Of a stretch of DNA of 6,310 nucleotides, positions 1 to 6,225 are shown one piece after another. A program made the position numbers and the translations under genes. Within the stretch, counting starts at the first letter, position 1; the number at the start of each line of letters is the position of its first letter. Below the pieces are notes generated by a model. That model was not told the DNA's origin, ran no database searches, and saw only the letters and a program-made list of their open reading frames with translations. The DNA is taken from contig VAZF01000080.1 in assembly GCA_005888425.1 (NCBI GenBank), forward strand, positions 1-6,310. Reading direction: 5' to 3'. The DNA comes from Alphaproteobacteria bacterium (GTDB lineage: Bacteria > Pseudomonadota > Alphaproteobacteria > ATCC43930 > CGMCC-115725).

Positions 1-60
1 GAAGCAATCTCCTCCAGGAGAGCACAAGGCGGCGCCAGATTGCTTCGCATCGCTCGCAAT
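1..60. repeat. Inverted-repeat intergenic element (probably dispersed, left end cut by the window)
   Basis: Bases 1-10 (gaagcaatct) are the exact reverse complement of 37-46 (agattgcttc), a 10-bp stem with a 26-base loop. Inside the loop, ctcc (9-12) can pair with ggag (17-20). The right arm also has a second partner: attgc (39-43) matches gcaat (56-60), so two alternative hairpins are possible. From memory, the 'gattgcttcgc...cgctcgcaatgac' pattern recurs between genes in Bradyrhizobium and relatives. No copy is seen elsewhere in this window. The element sits just before the CoA-transferase ribosome binding site, and its left boundary lies outside the window. Confidence 0.6.
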
Positions 61-70
61 GACAGCCCTT

Positions 71-76
71 GAGGAG
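71..76 (+). promoter_or_regulatory. Ribosome binding site of the CoA-transferase
   Basis: GAGGAG lies 8 bases before the ATG at 85. It supports 85 as the original start of the broken CoA-transferase, as does the family-typical N-terminus that follows. Confidence 0.75.
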
Positions 77-84
77 ACGACCCG

Positions 85-1213
85 ATGACCCAGGCGCTCG
101 AAGGCATTCGCGTCATCGATTTCACGCATGACCAGGCCGGCCCGTCCTGCACGCAGATGCTGGCCTGGCTCGGCGCCGACGTGATCAAGATCGAGAACCC
201 GAAGGGCGGCGACCGGGCGCGACGGCTGTGGAAGCCGCCTGATCAAGGAGGCCGATGTCGTCGCGGAGAACCTCGGGCCCGGCGTGATGGACCGGCTGGG
301 GCTCGGCTGGGACGCGGTCAAGGAATTGAACCCGCGCGCGGTCTTCGCCTCGGTCAAGGGCTTTGGCTCCTATGGCCCCTATAGCGGCTTCAAATGCTTT
401 GAGCCGGTGGCGCAAGCAACATCGGGCGCGATGAGCGTCACCGGCGAGGCAGGCGGCACGCCCCTCGTCAACGGCTCCAATATCGGTGACAGCGGCACCG
501 GCATGCACCTGGCGATGGCGATCCTCGCCGCGCTCGTGCAGCGCGGCCGCACCGGTAAGGGGCAGCTCGTCGAGGTGGCGATGCAGGAGGCGGTGCTGAA
601 CCTGACCCGCGTCAAGTTCACCGGCACGCTGGCGACCGGCGAACCACTCCGGCGGAGCGGGAATCGTTCGCCGACCGGCGGCTACTCCGACCTGATCCGC
701 TGCGCGCCCAGTAAACCAGAGGGGGGCGGCGTCGACGACTACATCTACATCATCGTGCCGCCGGACAACCCCGAGATGTTCCACGCCGCGATGGACGTGA
801 TCGGCCGGCCCGAACTGAAGGAAGACGAGCGCTTCAAGACACCCGCCGCGCGCGCCAAGAATGCTGCGGCGCTGACGGAGGTGCTCGAAAGCTGGACCCT
901 ATCGCGCAACAAGCACGATGTCATGACGGCGTTTGCTGGACGCGGCATGGTGTGCGGCGCGGTGCTCGACACGGCCGAAGTGCTTCAGGACCCGCATCTG
1001 CGCGAGCGCGGCACGATCGTCGATCTCGATCATCCGACGCGCGGCCGCTTCTCGACAATCATCAGCCCGCTGCGGCTATCGGATTCGCCGGTGGCGCCGA
1101 GGCGCGCGCCCTTGTTCGGCGAGCACACAGAAGAGGTCCTGCGCTCGCTCGCCGGCTACACGGCCGAGGAAGTCGCGGCATTGCGGCGGAAGGGCGTCGT
1201 CACGCAGGGCTGA
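85..1213 (+). pseudogene. Class III CoA-transferase (formyl-CoA transferase/CaiB family), broken by an internal deletion and frame change
   Basis: The family transfers CoA between acyl-CoA and carboxylic acids in the cytoplasm. The N-terminus (about residues 1-50) reads like formyl-CoA transferase: LEGIRVIDFTHDQAGP with the active-site Gln17, then LGADVIKIENP. After about position 234 that frame becomes unrelated sequence. The family resumes in another frame at 239 (LIKEADVVAENLGPGVMDRLG) and runs to the TGA at 1211-1213 with ELNPRAVFASVKGF, GDSGTGMHLA, a GGG loop before DDYIYI, and LFGEHTEEVL. Compared with Frc from memory, about 35 residues are missing at the junction, including the LNxNKRS..LDLK segment. 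The loss is therefore about 100 nt, of length 2 modulo 3. The codon at 587-589, at the expected catalytic Asp (Asp169 in Frc), encodes Glu. The downstream part is otherwise clean, so the lesion is recent or an assembly error. Initiation at GTG 284 or ATG 287 would give an enzyme without its N-terminal CoA-binding part. The exact substrate cannot be told. Confidence 0.85.
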
Positions 1214-1237
1214 AGACGGCGTTCACCTCGAGCATTG

Positions 1238-1744
1238 ATGCACAGGCCTCGCCCCTCCATCACCGACACGCCGGACCGCTATATTGCGGTCGCGGTCCTC
1301 GTGACCGAGACGCAGCGCTATCTGATGAAGCGGCGCGACGACGTGCCGTGGATCGCCTTCCCCGATCAGTGGTCGTTTTTCGGCGGCGGCATCGAGGCAG
1401 GCGAGACCCCCGCACAGGCGCTATGCCGCGAATTGCGCGAGGAGCTGGGCTGGCAGCCCGAAACGATCGAATTCTTTATGCAAACCCGGCTGCTCCTCCC
1501 CTTTCCCGAGGCGGTGCTGGAAGACATCACGTTTTATGCGGTGCCGATCGCCGAAGCGGCGATCGCCGGGCTGACGCTGATGGAAGGCGCCGAGATGCGG
1601 CTGTTCCATGCCGCGGAATTGCAGGCGATGCCCAATGTCATTCCGCAGGATCTCGCGGTCGTGCTGATGCATGCGCGACGCGATATTCTGTTTCGGGCGA
1701 AACAGGCTGCTCCGCCCGCCGACAGCATGCCATCCGGAGAATGA
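1238..1744 (+). CDS. Nudix hydrolase
   Basis: This 168-residue protein carries a complete Nudix box matching Gx5Ex7REUxEExGU. It begins in WSFFGGGIEAGE and continues through RELREELGW (about residues 50-72 from the ATG), so the metal-binding glutamates are intact. Nudix enzymes hydrolyse nucleoside diphosphates linked to another group, using Mg2+. The substrate cannot be read from the sequence. The fold appears to fill the whole protein, with no extra domain, signal peptide or membrane segment. I chose the ATG at 1238; a TTG directly before it (1235) is possible. No good Shine-Dalgarno sequence precedes either, so translation may be coupled to the upstream gene, whose stop lies 24 bases before. 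The next gene starts 4 bases after the TGA, which suggests co-transcription. Family call is firm, exact role unknown. Confidence 0.92.
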   Translation: MHRPRPSITDTPDRYIAVAVLVTETQRYLMKRRDDVPWIAFPDQWSFFGGGIEAGETPAQALCRELREELGWQPETIEFFMQTRLLLPFPEAVLEDITFYAVPIAEAAIAGLTLMEGAEMRLFHAAELQAMPNVIPQDLAVVLMHARRDILFRAKQAAPPADSMPSGE

Positions 1745-1748
1745 TCCG

Positions 1749-2552
1749 ATGCCGCAAACGATCGCCGCGATTTACCGCTACCCAGTGAAAGGGCTGAGCC
1801 CGGAGCCGCTCGGAAGCGTCGCGCTGACGCCTGGCAAGTGCCTGCCGCAGGACCGGCGCTTTGCGATCGCCTTGCCCTCGACGCGCTTCGATCCCGAGCG
1901 TCCGGAGTGGCTGTCGAAGACGCATTTCGTCATGCTGATGCGCGACGAGCAATTGGCGGAGCTGACGACCCGGTTTGATGCCGAAGCCGATTTGCTGACG
2001 ATCGAACGGCACGGCCGGACGGTGTTGCGCGAAAGCCTGCGCCACGCGGACGGACGGCGGCGTATCGAGGCGTTCTTCGACGATTTTTTCCCCGGCGGCG
2101 CGGAAGGGCCGCTGCGCATCGTCGAGGCGGAGGGGCATAGTTTTGCCGATGCACGCCGCAAGCCGAACGCGACGACCGGCCAATACGTGTCGCTGATCAA
2201 TCTCGCAAGCATCGCCGCGCTCGAACAATCGATCGGGGCGCCGGTCGCGCCGCTGCGGTTTCGCGCCAATGTGTATTTCGAGGGCGCACCGGCCTGGAGC
2301 GAGCTCGAATGGCTGGAGCACGGGATCGCGATCGGCGGAGCGCGGCTGCGCGTCGTCTCAGCGATTACCCGCTGCGCCGCGACCCAGGTCAACCCGGCGA
2401 CAGCCAAACGCGACCTCGATATCGTCGGGGCGCTGCAACGCGGCTTTGGGCACAATCTGATGGGTGTCTATGCCGAGGTCGTCGCAGGCGGCGAGATCGC
2501 CGCCGGCGACGCGATTATCACCGAGCGAGTCCCTAGACGGGACGTTCCGTAG
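1749..2552 (+). CDS. MOSC domain-containing protein (YcbX/mARC-like, without ferredoxin domain)
   Basis: This 267-residue protein has the two-part MOSC layout. An N-terminal beta-barrel domain (about 1-115) opens with IAAIYRYPVKGLSPE and GKCLPQDRRFAI. The MOSC domain (about 145-260) contains QYVSLINLASI, RFRANVYFEG and the TRCAATQVNP motif with Cys209. In related proteins this Cys is the proposed ligand of the molybdenum cofactor. YcbX and mitochondrial mARC relatives reduce N-hydroxylated compounds. YcbX has an added C-terminal 2Fe-2S domain that is absent here, so an external electron donor would be needed. The sequence more often has Gly where Cys31 stands here. I chose the ATG at 1749: CGGAGA lies 8 bases upstream and the protein begins directly at the domain. 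The frame is open further upstream, but that part overlaps the Nudix gene and is not conserved-looking. It is 4 bases from the Nudix stop, so probably the same operon. Substrate unknown. Confidence 0.88.
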   Translation: MPQTIAAIYRYPVKGLSPEPLGSVALTPGKCLPQDRRFAIALPSTRFDPERPEWLSKTHFVMLMRDEQLAELTTRFDAEADLLTIERHGRTVLRESLRHADGRRRIEAFFDDFFPGGAEGPLRIVEAEGHSFADARRKPNATTGQYVSLINLASIAALEQSIGAPVAPLRFRANVYFEGAPAWSELEWLEHGIAIGGARLRVVSAITRCAATQVNPATAKRDLDIVGALQRGFGHNLMGVYAEVVAGGEIAAGDAIITERVPRRDVP

Positions 2553-2606
2553 GCTTGGCGGACGGTCGCCGAGCGAGCCTGCCCCAGGCGAAATGCTGCG
2601 GCGAGA
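2553..2606. other. Convergent intergenic spacer with weak hairpins
   Basis: This 54-base gap lies between the stop of the MOSC gene and the stop of hpaB. It holds a short stem, gcctg (2577-2581) with caggc (2585-2589), and a second weak one, ggcg (2557-2560) with cgcc (2567-2570). Another 5-bp stem, gtccc (2529-2533) with gggac (2539-2543), lies in the end of the MOSC gene. None has a T-tract on either strand, so no intrinsic terminator can be called. Confidence 0.4.
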
Positions 2607-4163
2607 TCAGCGCAACACGCTGACATCGTCAGGATTGACGAGGTCGGGTACGGTCCAGCCGTGGATGTCGTATTCGGCCATGCATTGGTCGGCAAACGCC
2701 TTCCACTGCGCCGCCTGGCCCGTGGCGTTGGCGCCGAGGATCGCAAAGCGGCGAATTTCCTCGTGGCTGCCGGAATAGTTGACCTCATACAGCTCGTGCC
2801 GGGCGCCGAACTCGGTGCCGATCGCATCCCACAGAAGCTTCATCAGCTTGACCCGCTCGACCGCCGAGACACCGCCGGAACCGCGGACATAGAGATCGAG
2901 GTATTTGCGCAATTCCGGCACCGTGAAGTCGCGGGCATGCGAGTTCAGGTAGATCAGGCTGCTGGCAACCGTCTTCTCGATCTGGTGCTTGATCTGGACA
3001 TAGGCGTCCGGCGCCAGGACGTGATAGGCGGCGCCGGCATTGGTGTTCGGCAACACAAAACCGCCCGCCCACGGGCTCGGGTTGCGCGCCATCGCATCGG
3101 TCAGCGCCCACATGCAATGACGCCAGGTGATGACCTCGCCGATATTGGCTTCGACGCCGCGGAAGCCGCTGGTTCCGGCGGTTTCGGCCGCCTTGATCAA
3201 CAGGCCGGTGATGAAGTCGAGCTTGACCGCGAGCCGGGTGCAGCCATGCAGCTGAAAGCGCGGCACGAAGCCGCTGCGCGGGAAGAAGGTGTTGGCCTTT
3301 TCCATGTCGCCATAGACGAAGATGTTCTCCCACGGCACGAAGACGTCATCCATGATGAAGATCGCGTCGTTCTCGTCGAGGCGGCTCGACAGCGGGTAGT
3401 CGAACGGGCTGCCGAGCACCGCGGCACGCTGCTCGTTCGAGACGCGGCAGATGAACTTGACCCCGGGCGCATTGGTCGGGACCAGGAAGACGAGTGCGAA
3501 ATTCTTGTCCTGAATCGGGATCAGCCCGACATGCGCGACAAAGGTGAAATGGGTCAACGCCGAGCCGGTAGCGACGACCTTGGCGCCGGTCACATAAATG
3601 CCGGCGTCGGTCTCGCGCGTCACATGCGCGTAGATGTCGGTCGGACCGCCCGGCGCGCCCGGCGCCATGTTGCGATCGACCGGCGGATGGACGATCGCAT
3701 GGTTGACATAGGGCACCCGCTCCTGGCTGTAGCGGTACCAGTGCCGCGCATTCGCCTCGTAGGGCGCATAGAACTCGGCATTGGCACCTAGGGTCGCGAG
3801 AAACGCCGCCTTGTAATCGGGCGAGCGGCCGAGCCAGCCATAGGTCAGCCGGGCCCAGGCGGCGATCGCGTCGCGGCCAGCGACGAGGTCCTCGGCGGAG
3901 CGCGGCGCCTGGAAGTAGCGATGGGTGAACCCGCCCCATTCAGTCGGACAGGTGAGAACCCCTTTCTCCTCCTGCTGGTCCTTATGCAGCGCATCATAAA
4001 GACGGGCGATCATCCGCGCGGTGTTGCGGAAGGCGGGGTGCTCGGTGATGTTCTTGACGCGCTCGCCGTAAATCCAGACTTCGCGGCCGTCATCGAGGCT
4101 GTCGAGGAATTCCTTGCCGGTGTACGGCAGGAGCGCCGCAGCGGCGCGCTCGGAAGCTGCCAT
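2607..4163 (-). CDS. hpaB: HpaB-type FADH2-dependent 4-hydroxyphenylacetate 3-monooxygenase, oxygenase component
   Basis: The 518-residue protein collinearly matches E. coli HpaB as I remember it, from TGKEFLDSLDDGREVWIYGERV near the N-terminus to SEYD..GWTVP-like sequence at the C-terminus. HpaB hydroxylates 4-hydroxyphenylacetate (and other phenols) to the catechol with O2 and FADH2 supplied by a separate reductase, HpaC. Substrate-site residues fall at the same numbers as in E. coli: Arg113 (GWLGR), Tyr117 (SPDY) and His155 (VNHAIV). The flavin-region stretch GAKVVATGSALTHF (193-206) and the signature SPFDYPLSSRLDENDAI (252-268) are intact. The loop over the active site differs: AHVGLIPIQDKNF here (210-222), where E. 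coli has GFGSAQVMGENPDF. Substrate range may therefore differ. The ATG at 4161-4163 has AGGAGG 7 bases upstream; the longer open frame to 4262 has no such site. It is divergent from the amidohydrolase. No hpaC or other hpa gene is visible. Confidence 0.9.
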   Translation of the reverse strand: MAASERAAAALLPYTGKEFLDSLDDGREVWIYGERVKNITEHPAFRNTARMIARLYDALHKDQQEEKGVLTCPTEWGGFTHRYFQAPRSAEDLVAGRDAIAAWARLTYGWLGRSPDYKAAFLATLGANAEFYAPYEANARHWYRYSQERVPYVNHAIVHPPVDRNMAPGAPGGPTDIYAHVTRETDAGIYVTGAKVVATGSALTHFTFVAHVGLIPIQDKNFALVFLVPTNAPGVKFICRVSNEQRAAVLGSPFDYPLSSRLDENDAIFIMDDVFVPWENIFVYGDMEKANTFFPRSGFVPRFQLHGCTRLAVKLDFITGLLIKAAETAGTSGFRGVEANIGEVITWRHCMWALTDAMARNPSPWAGGFVLPNTNAGAAYHVLAPDAYVQIKHQIEKTVASSLIYLNSHARDFTVPELRKYLDLYVRGSGGVSAVERVKLMKLLWDAIGTEFGARHELYEVNYSGSHEEIRRFAILGANATGQAAQWKAFADQCMAEYDIHGWTVPDLVNPDDVSVLR

Positions 4164-4170
4164 TGTAAGT

Positions 4171-4175
4171 CCTCC
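4171..4175 (-). promoter_or_regulatory. Ribosome binding site of hpaB
   Basis: The minus strand reads GGGAGGA, with the GGAGG core at these bases, 7 bases before the ATG at 4163. It decides the start in favour of 4163 over the longer open frame. Confidence 0.85.
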
Positions 4176-4210
4176 CTGGAGCGGCGCCTTATCGCAGCGG
4201 CCAGCAAATT

Positions 4211-4218
4211 TGACGTCA
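4211..4218. promoter_or_regulatory. TGACGTCA palindrome, candidate operator for hpaB
   Basis: This is a perfect 8-bp palindrome in the hpaB leader, between the candidate -10 box and the start codon, where a repressor could act. A 7-base partial copy (TGACGTC, 4478-4484) falls in the first codons of the amidohydrolase and may be chance. No regulator gene is present in the window, so this is position-based inference only. Confidence 0.25.
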
Positions 4219-4250
4219 TCTGCCACAGCGATTATGCCGCGCCGCAGCGG

Positions 4251-4260
4251 ACCATAGCAC
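4251..4260 (-). promoter_or_regulatory. Candidate extended -10 box for hpaB
   Basis: The minus strand reads GTGCTATGGT, a TGn extended -10 with TATGGT in place of TATAAT. It lies 87 bases before the hpaB ATG. It differs by one base from the GTGCTATAGT box that faces the other way before the amidohydrolase. A nearer alternative on the same strand is CATAAT (4231-4236). No good -35 is seen for either. Confidence 0.35.
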
Positions 4261-4301
4261 AAACGCGTTGGCTGGACCTCGACGGCGCCACCCCCACTCT
4301 T

Positions 4302-4351
4302 CCGGCGCCGATGCGCCGGGCCGCTCCCTCTCTGCCCTGAAGGGCAGAGAG
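4302..4351. repeat. Two adjacent hairpins, REP-like intergenic element
   Basis: Hairpin one pairs ccggcgc (4302-4308) with gcgccgg (4313-4319) around a 4-base loop. Hairpin two pairs ctctctgccc (4328-4337) with gggcagagag (4342-4351), 10 perfect base pairs around the loop tgaa. Both lie between divergent genes, so neither terminates an annotated gene, and no T-tract follows. Preceded by caccccc (4289-4295), the arrangement resembles dispersed palindromic elements known between genes in alphaproteobacteria. Only one copy is in this window, so the repeat status is inferred. Confidence 0.55.
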
Positions 4352-4411
4352 CGTATCCCTGTCGTCTGCATGGCGGGGACGCGGAGATTGGGGCGGTAGC
4401 AGGCGATCACC

Positions 4412-4439
4412 GTGCTATAGTTGCGGCAAATAGCGGCAA
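4412..4439 (+). promoter_or_regulatory. Candidate promoter of the amidohydrolase with a downstream direct repeat
   Basis: GTGCTATAGT (4412-4421) contains TGC followed by TATAGT, an extended -10 matching TATAAT at five of six bases. It lies 48 bases before the ATG. TTGGGG (4388-4393) is a poor -35, with a 22-base gap that is too long, so an extended -10 promoter is the better reading. Directly downstream, GCGGCAA occurs twice (4423-4429 and 4433-4439), 10 bases apart, about one helical turn. That could be an operator overlapping the transcription start. Confidence 0.45.
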
Positions 4440-4456
4440 TTCCCGCGACATGGGCG

Positions 4457-4462
4457 AGGAGG
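4457..4462 (+). promoter_or_regulatory. Ribosome binding site of the amidohydrolase
   Basis: AGGAGG, 7 bases before the ATG at 4470, is a near-ideal site and fixes the start. Confidence 0.88.
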
Positions 4463-4469
4463 AAATCCG

Positions 4470-6173
4470 ATGGCGTATGACGTCCTGATCAAGAACGGCC
4501 GGATCATCGACGGCTCGGGCATGCCCGCCTTCCACGGCGATGTCGCGGTCAAGGACGGCAAGATCGTCGAGATGGGCAAACTGTCCGGCGCGGCCGGCCA
4601 GACGGTCGACGTAGAAGGCCGGGTGGTCAGCCCGGGCTTTATCGACAATCATTGCCATTACGATGCGCAGGTCACCTGGGACCCGCTCTGCTCCTTCTCC
4701 TGCGACCACGGCGCGACCAGCGTCGTGATCGGCAATTGCTCCCTCTCCCTCGCCCCGGTGAAGAAGGGCAAGGAAAAGCGGATGGCCGAATTCCTCTCCT
4801 ATGTCGAGGCGATCCCAATGGAGGTGCTCGGCACGGTGGAAGTCGATTGGGAATCGTTCTCGCAATACATGGAGCGGCTCGACCGCAATCTGGGCGTCAA
4901 TGTCGGGACGCTGATCGGCCACACCGCGGTGCGCTACTACGTCATGGATGACGAGTGCCAGAAACGCGCCGCGACCGATGCCGAACTCAAACAAATGCAA
5001 GACGTCGTGCGCGACGGCATGGAAGCGGGCGCGCTCGGCCTCTCGGTGTCGCGCAATAAGGGCCATTACGACCCGCAGGGCGTGCACATCCCGGCGTTGT
5101 GGGCGGACGAAAAAGAAATTTTCGCCCTCGCGGACGTTCTGCGCGAGATGGGCACCGGCATCATCCAGTCGGGCGGCGGCCGCGAAGCGGAGATGCGCGA
5201 CGGGCTGATGGCGCGGCTCTCGGAAGCGACCGGGCGGCCGGTCGTCTACAACAATCTCGGCCAGAGCGTGCGGCGCCCCGGCGAGTGGCAGAAGCATATG
5301 GACCGGGTCAACGAGACCGCGGCCAAAGGCATCCGCGCCTATCCGCTGTGCTCGCCGAACACGACGACGCAGACCTTCAACATGAAGAACACGCAGGTGT
5401 GGCGCGGTTCGCCGACCTGGCACCCGATCCTGTTGGCGTCAGATGATGAAAAACTGCGCGCCTATGCCGACCCCGAAGTGCGGCGGAAACTGCACGAGGA
5501 AATGATCGAGTGGAAGGTCGAGATCCCGGGCGGCACGATCTCGCGTGATTGGTACAACTACATCTGGGTCGAGGAGCCGACGCTCGAGAAAAACAAATGG
5601 ATGGTCGGCAAGACCCTGGCCGATATCGCGAAGCAGCAGAACAAGGGCATCATCGACTCGTTCCTCGACCTCGTCGTCGAGGAGAAGCTCGAAACCACCT
5701 TCATGCAGGCCGAGAACAATATCGATGTCGAGGCGATGCGCCAGATCCTGAATTACCCGAACGCTCTCATTGGGCTGTCGGATGGCGGTGCGCATGTGCA
5801 GTTCCACGGCGGCTACGGATTCTCGACGCGCTTCCTCGGCGAGTGGGTGCGCGAGAAGCAGATCATGTCATTGGAGCAGGCGGTGCGACGGCTGACCTTC
5901 GACTCGGCCTCGACCTTTGGGCTCTATGACCGCGGCTTGCTGCGGCCGGGCATGAAGGCCGACATCACAATCTTCGATCCCGAAACGGTGAAGCCGCTGC
6001 CCGAATTCATCGTGCACGACTTCCCGGCGGGCGGCTGGCGATTCAAGGAGCCGGCGGCGGGGATCTACGCCACGTTTGTCAACGGCCAGATGCTGATGAA
6101 GGAAGGCAACCACACCGGCAATCTGCCCGGCCGCGTGCTGCGCAACTCGCGCTATCAGATGTCGAACGGGTAG
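4470..6173 (+). CDS. Amidohydrolase, N-acyl-D-amino-acid deacylase (D-aminoacylase)-like
   Basis: This 567-residue cytoplasmic protein has the amidohydrolase layout. An N-terminal beta part (about 1-55) starts with YDVLIKNGRIIDGSG, followed by a TIM barrel, and a C-terminal part returns to the beta domain (GMKADITIFDPETV, then IYATFVNGQ). Metal-site motifs seen are HCHYDAQ (His61, His63), GNCSLSLAP (Cys90, matching the Cys that bridges metal in D-aminoacylase), GHTAVR (His151) and SDGGAH (Asp438, the expected general base). D-aminoacylases release D-amino acids from N-acyl forms. Two further histidines of that enzyme, in an HxR motif and in an SHLK-like motif, are not found: the corresponding stretches appear to be IIQSGGGREAE (231-241) and RPVVYNNLGQ (256-265). 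The substrate is therefore uncertain. It may be an N-acyl amino acid, a cyclic amide or another C-N compound. It is somewhat longer than typical D-aminoacylases of about 480-500 residues. It is transcribed alone, divergent from hpaB, and closed by a terminator. Confidence 0.85.
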   Translation: MAYDVLIKNGRIIDGSGMPAFHGDVAVKDGKIVEMGKLSGAAGQTVDVEGRVVSPGFIDNHCHYDAQVTWDPLCSFSCDHGATSVVIGNCSLSLAPVKKGKEKRMAEFLSYVEAIPMEVLGTVEVDWESFSQYMERLDRNLGVNVGTLIGHTAVRYYVMDDECQKRAATDAELKQMQDVVRDGMEAGALGLSVSRNKGHYDPQGVHIPALWADEKEIFALADVLREMGTGIIQSGGGREAEMRDGLMARLSEATGRPVVYNNLGQSVRRPGEWQKHMDRVNETAAKGIRAYPLCSPNTTTQTFNMKNTQVWRGSPTWHPILLASDDEKLRAYADPEVRRKLHEEMIEWKVEIPGGTISRDWYNYIWVEEPTLEKNKWMVGKTLADIAKQQNKGIIDSFLDLVVEEKLETTFMQAENNIDVEAMRQILNYPNALIGLSDGGAHVQFHGGYGFSTRFLGEWVREKQIMSLEQAVRRLTFDSASTFGLYDRGLLRPGMKADITIFDPETVKPLPEFIVHDFPAGGWRFKEPAAGIYATFVNGQMLMKEGNHTGNLPGRVLRNSRYQMSNG

Positions 6174-6194
6174 AGCTGCGCCGTACCCGAACCA

Positions 6195-6225
6195 GAAAGG
6201 GCCGGTCCTCGCGACCGGCCCTTTC
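6195..6225 (+). terminator. Rho-independent terminator after the amidohydrolase
   Basis: A perfect 13-bp stem, gaaagggccggtc (6195-6207) with gaccggccctttc (6213-6225), closes around the 5-base loop ctcgc. It is followed by a short T-rich run (gcttt). It begins 21 bases after the stop codon. The A/T-flanked stem means it could also work on the other strand, but no gene approaches from the right within the window. Confidence 0.87.

Larger units (their letters stand above)
4164..4469. other. Divergent intergenic spacer between hpaB and the amidohydrolase
   Basis: This 306-base spacer holds no gene. From left to right it contains the hpaB ribosome binding site, a TGACGTCA palindrome, a minus-strand -10-like box, two adjacent hairpins, a plus-strand extended -10 box, a direct repeat and the amidohydrolase ribosome binding site. 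These are listed separately. Nothing notable is seen in 4353-4405. Confidence 0.7.

Noticed and set aside
284..1213. Separate short CoA-transferase gene starting at GTG 284
   Set aside because: Family sequence continues upstream of 284 to 239 in the same frame, no good ribosome binding site is seen, and the N-terminal half-domain is present in the other frame, so this is the 3' part of one broken gene.
952..1788. 278-codon plus-strand frame spanning the CoA-transferase end and the Nudix gene
   Set aside because: The product is Arg/Ala-rich low-complexity sequence, and the intact Nudix box is in another frame.
2577..2589. Bidirectional terminator between the MOSC gene and hpaB
   Set aside because: The stem is only 5 bp with a 3-base loop and there is no T-tract on either strand.
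2661..3791. 376-codon open frame antisense to hpaB
   Set aside because: It lies wholly inside a clearly recognisable hpaB, its translation is Arg/Asp/Val-rich with no family motif, and long antisense frames are common in GC-rich DNA.
4164..4262. N-terminal extension of HpaB by 33 residues
   Set aside because: The added residues do not look like the family and have no ribosome binding site, whereas the ATG at 4163 has a strong one.
4407..5423. 338-codon minus-strand open frame over the amidohydrolase
   Set aside because: It is a shadow of the amidohydrolase codons, His/Arg/Ala-rich, with no recognisable motif and no ribosome binding site seen.
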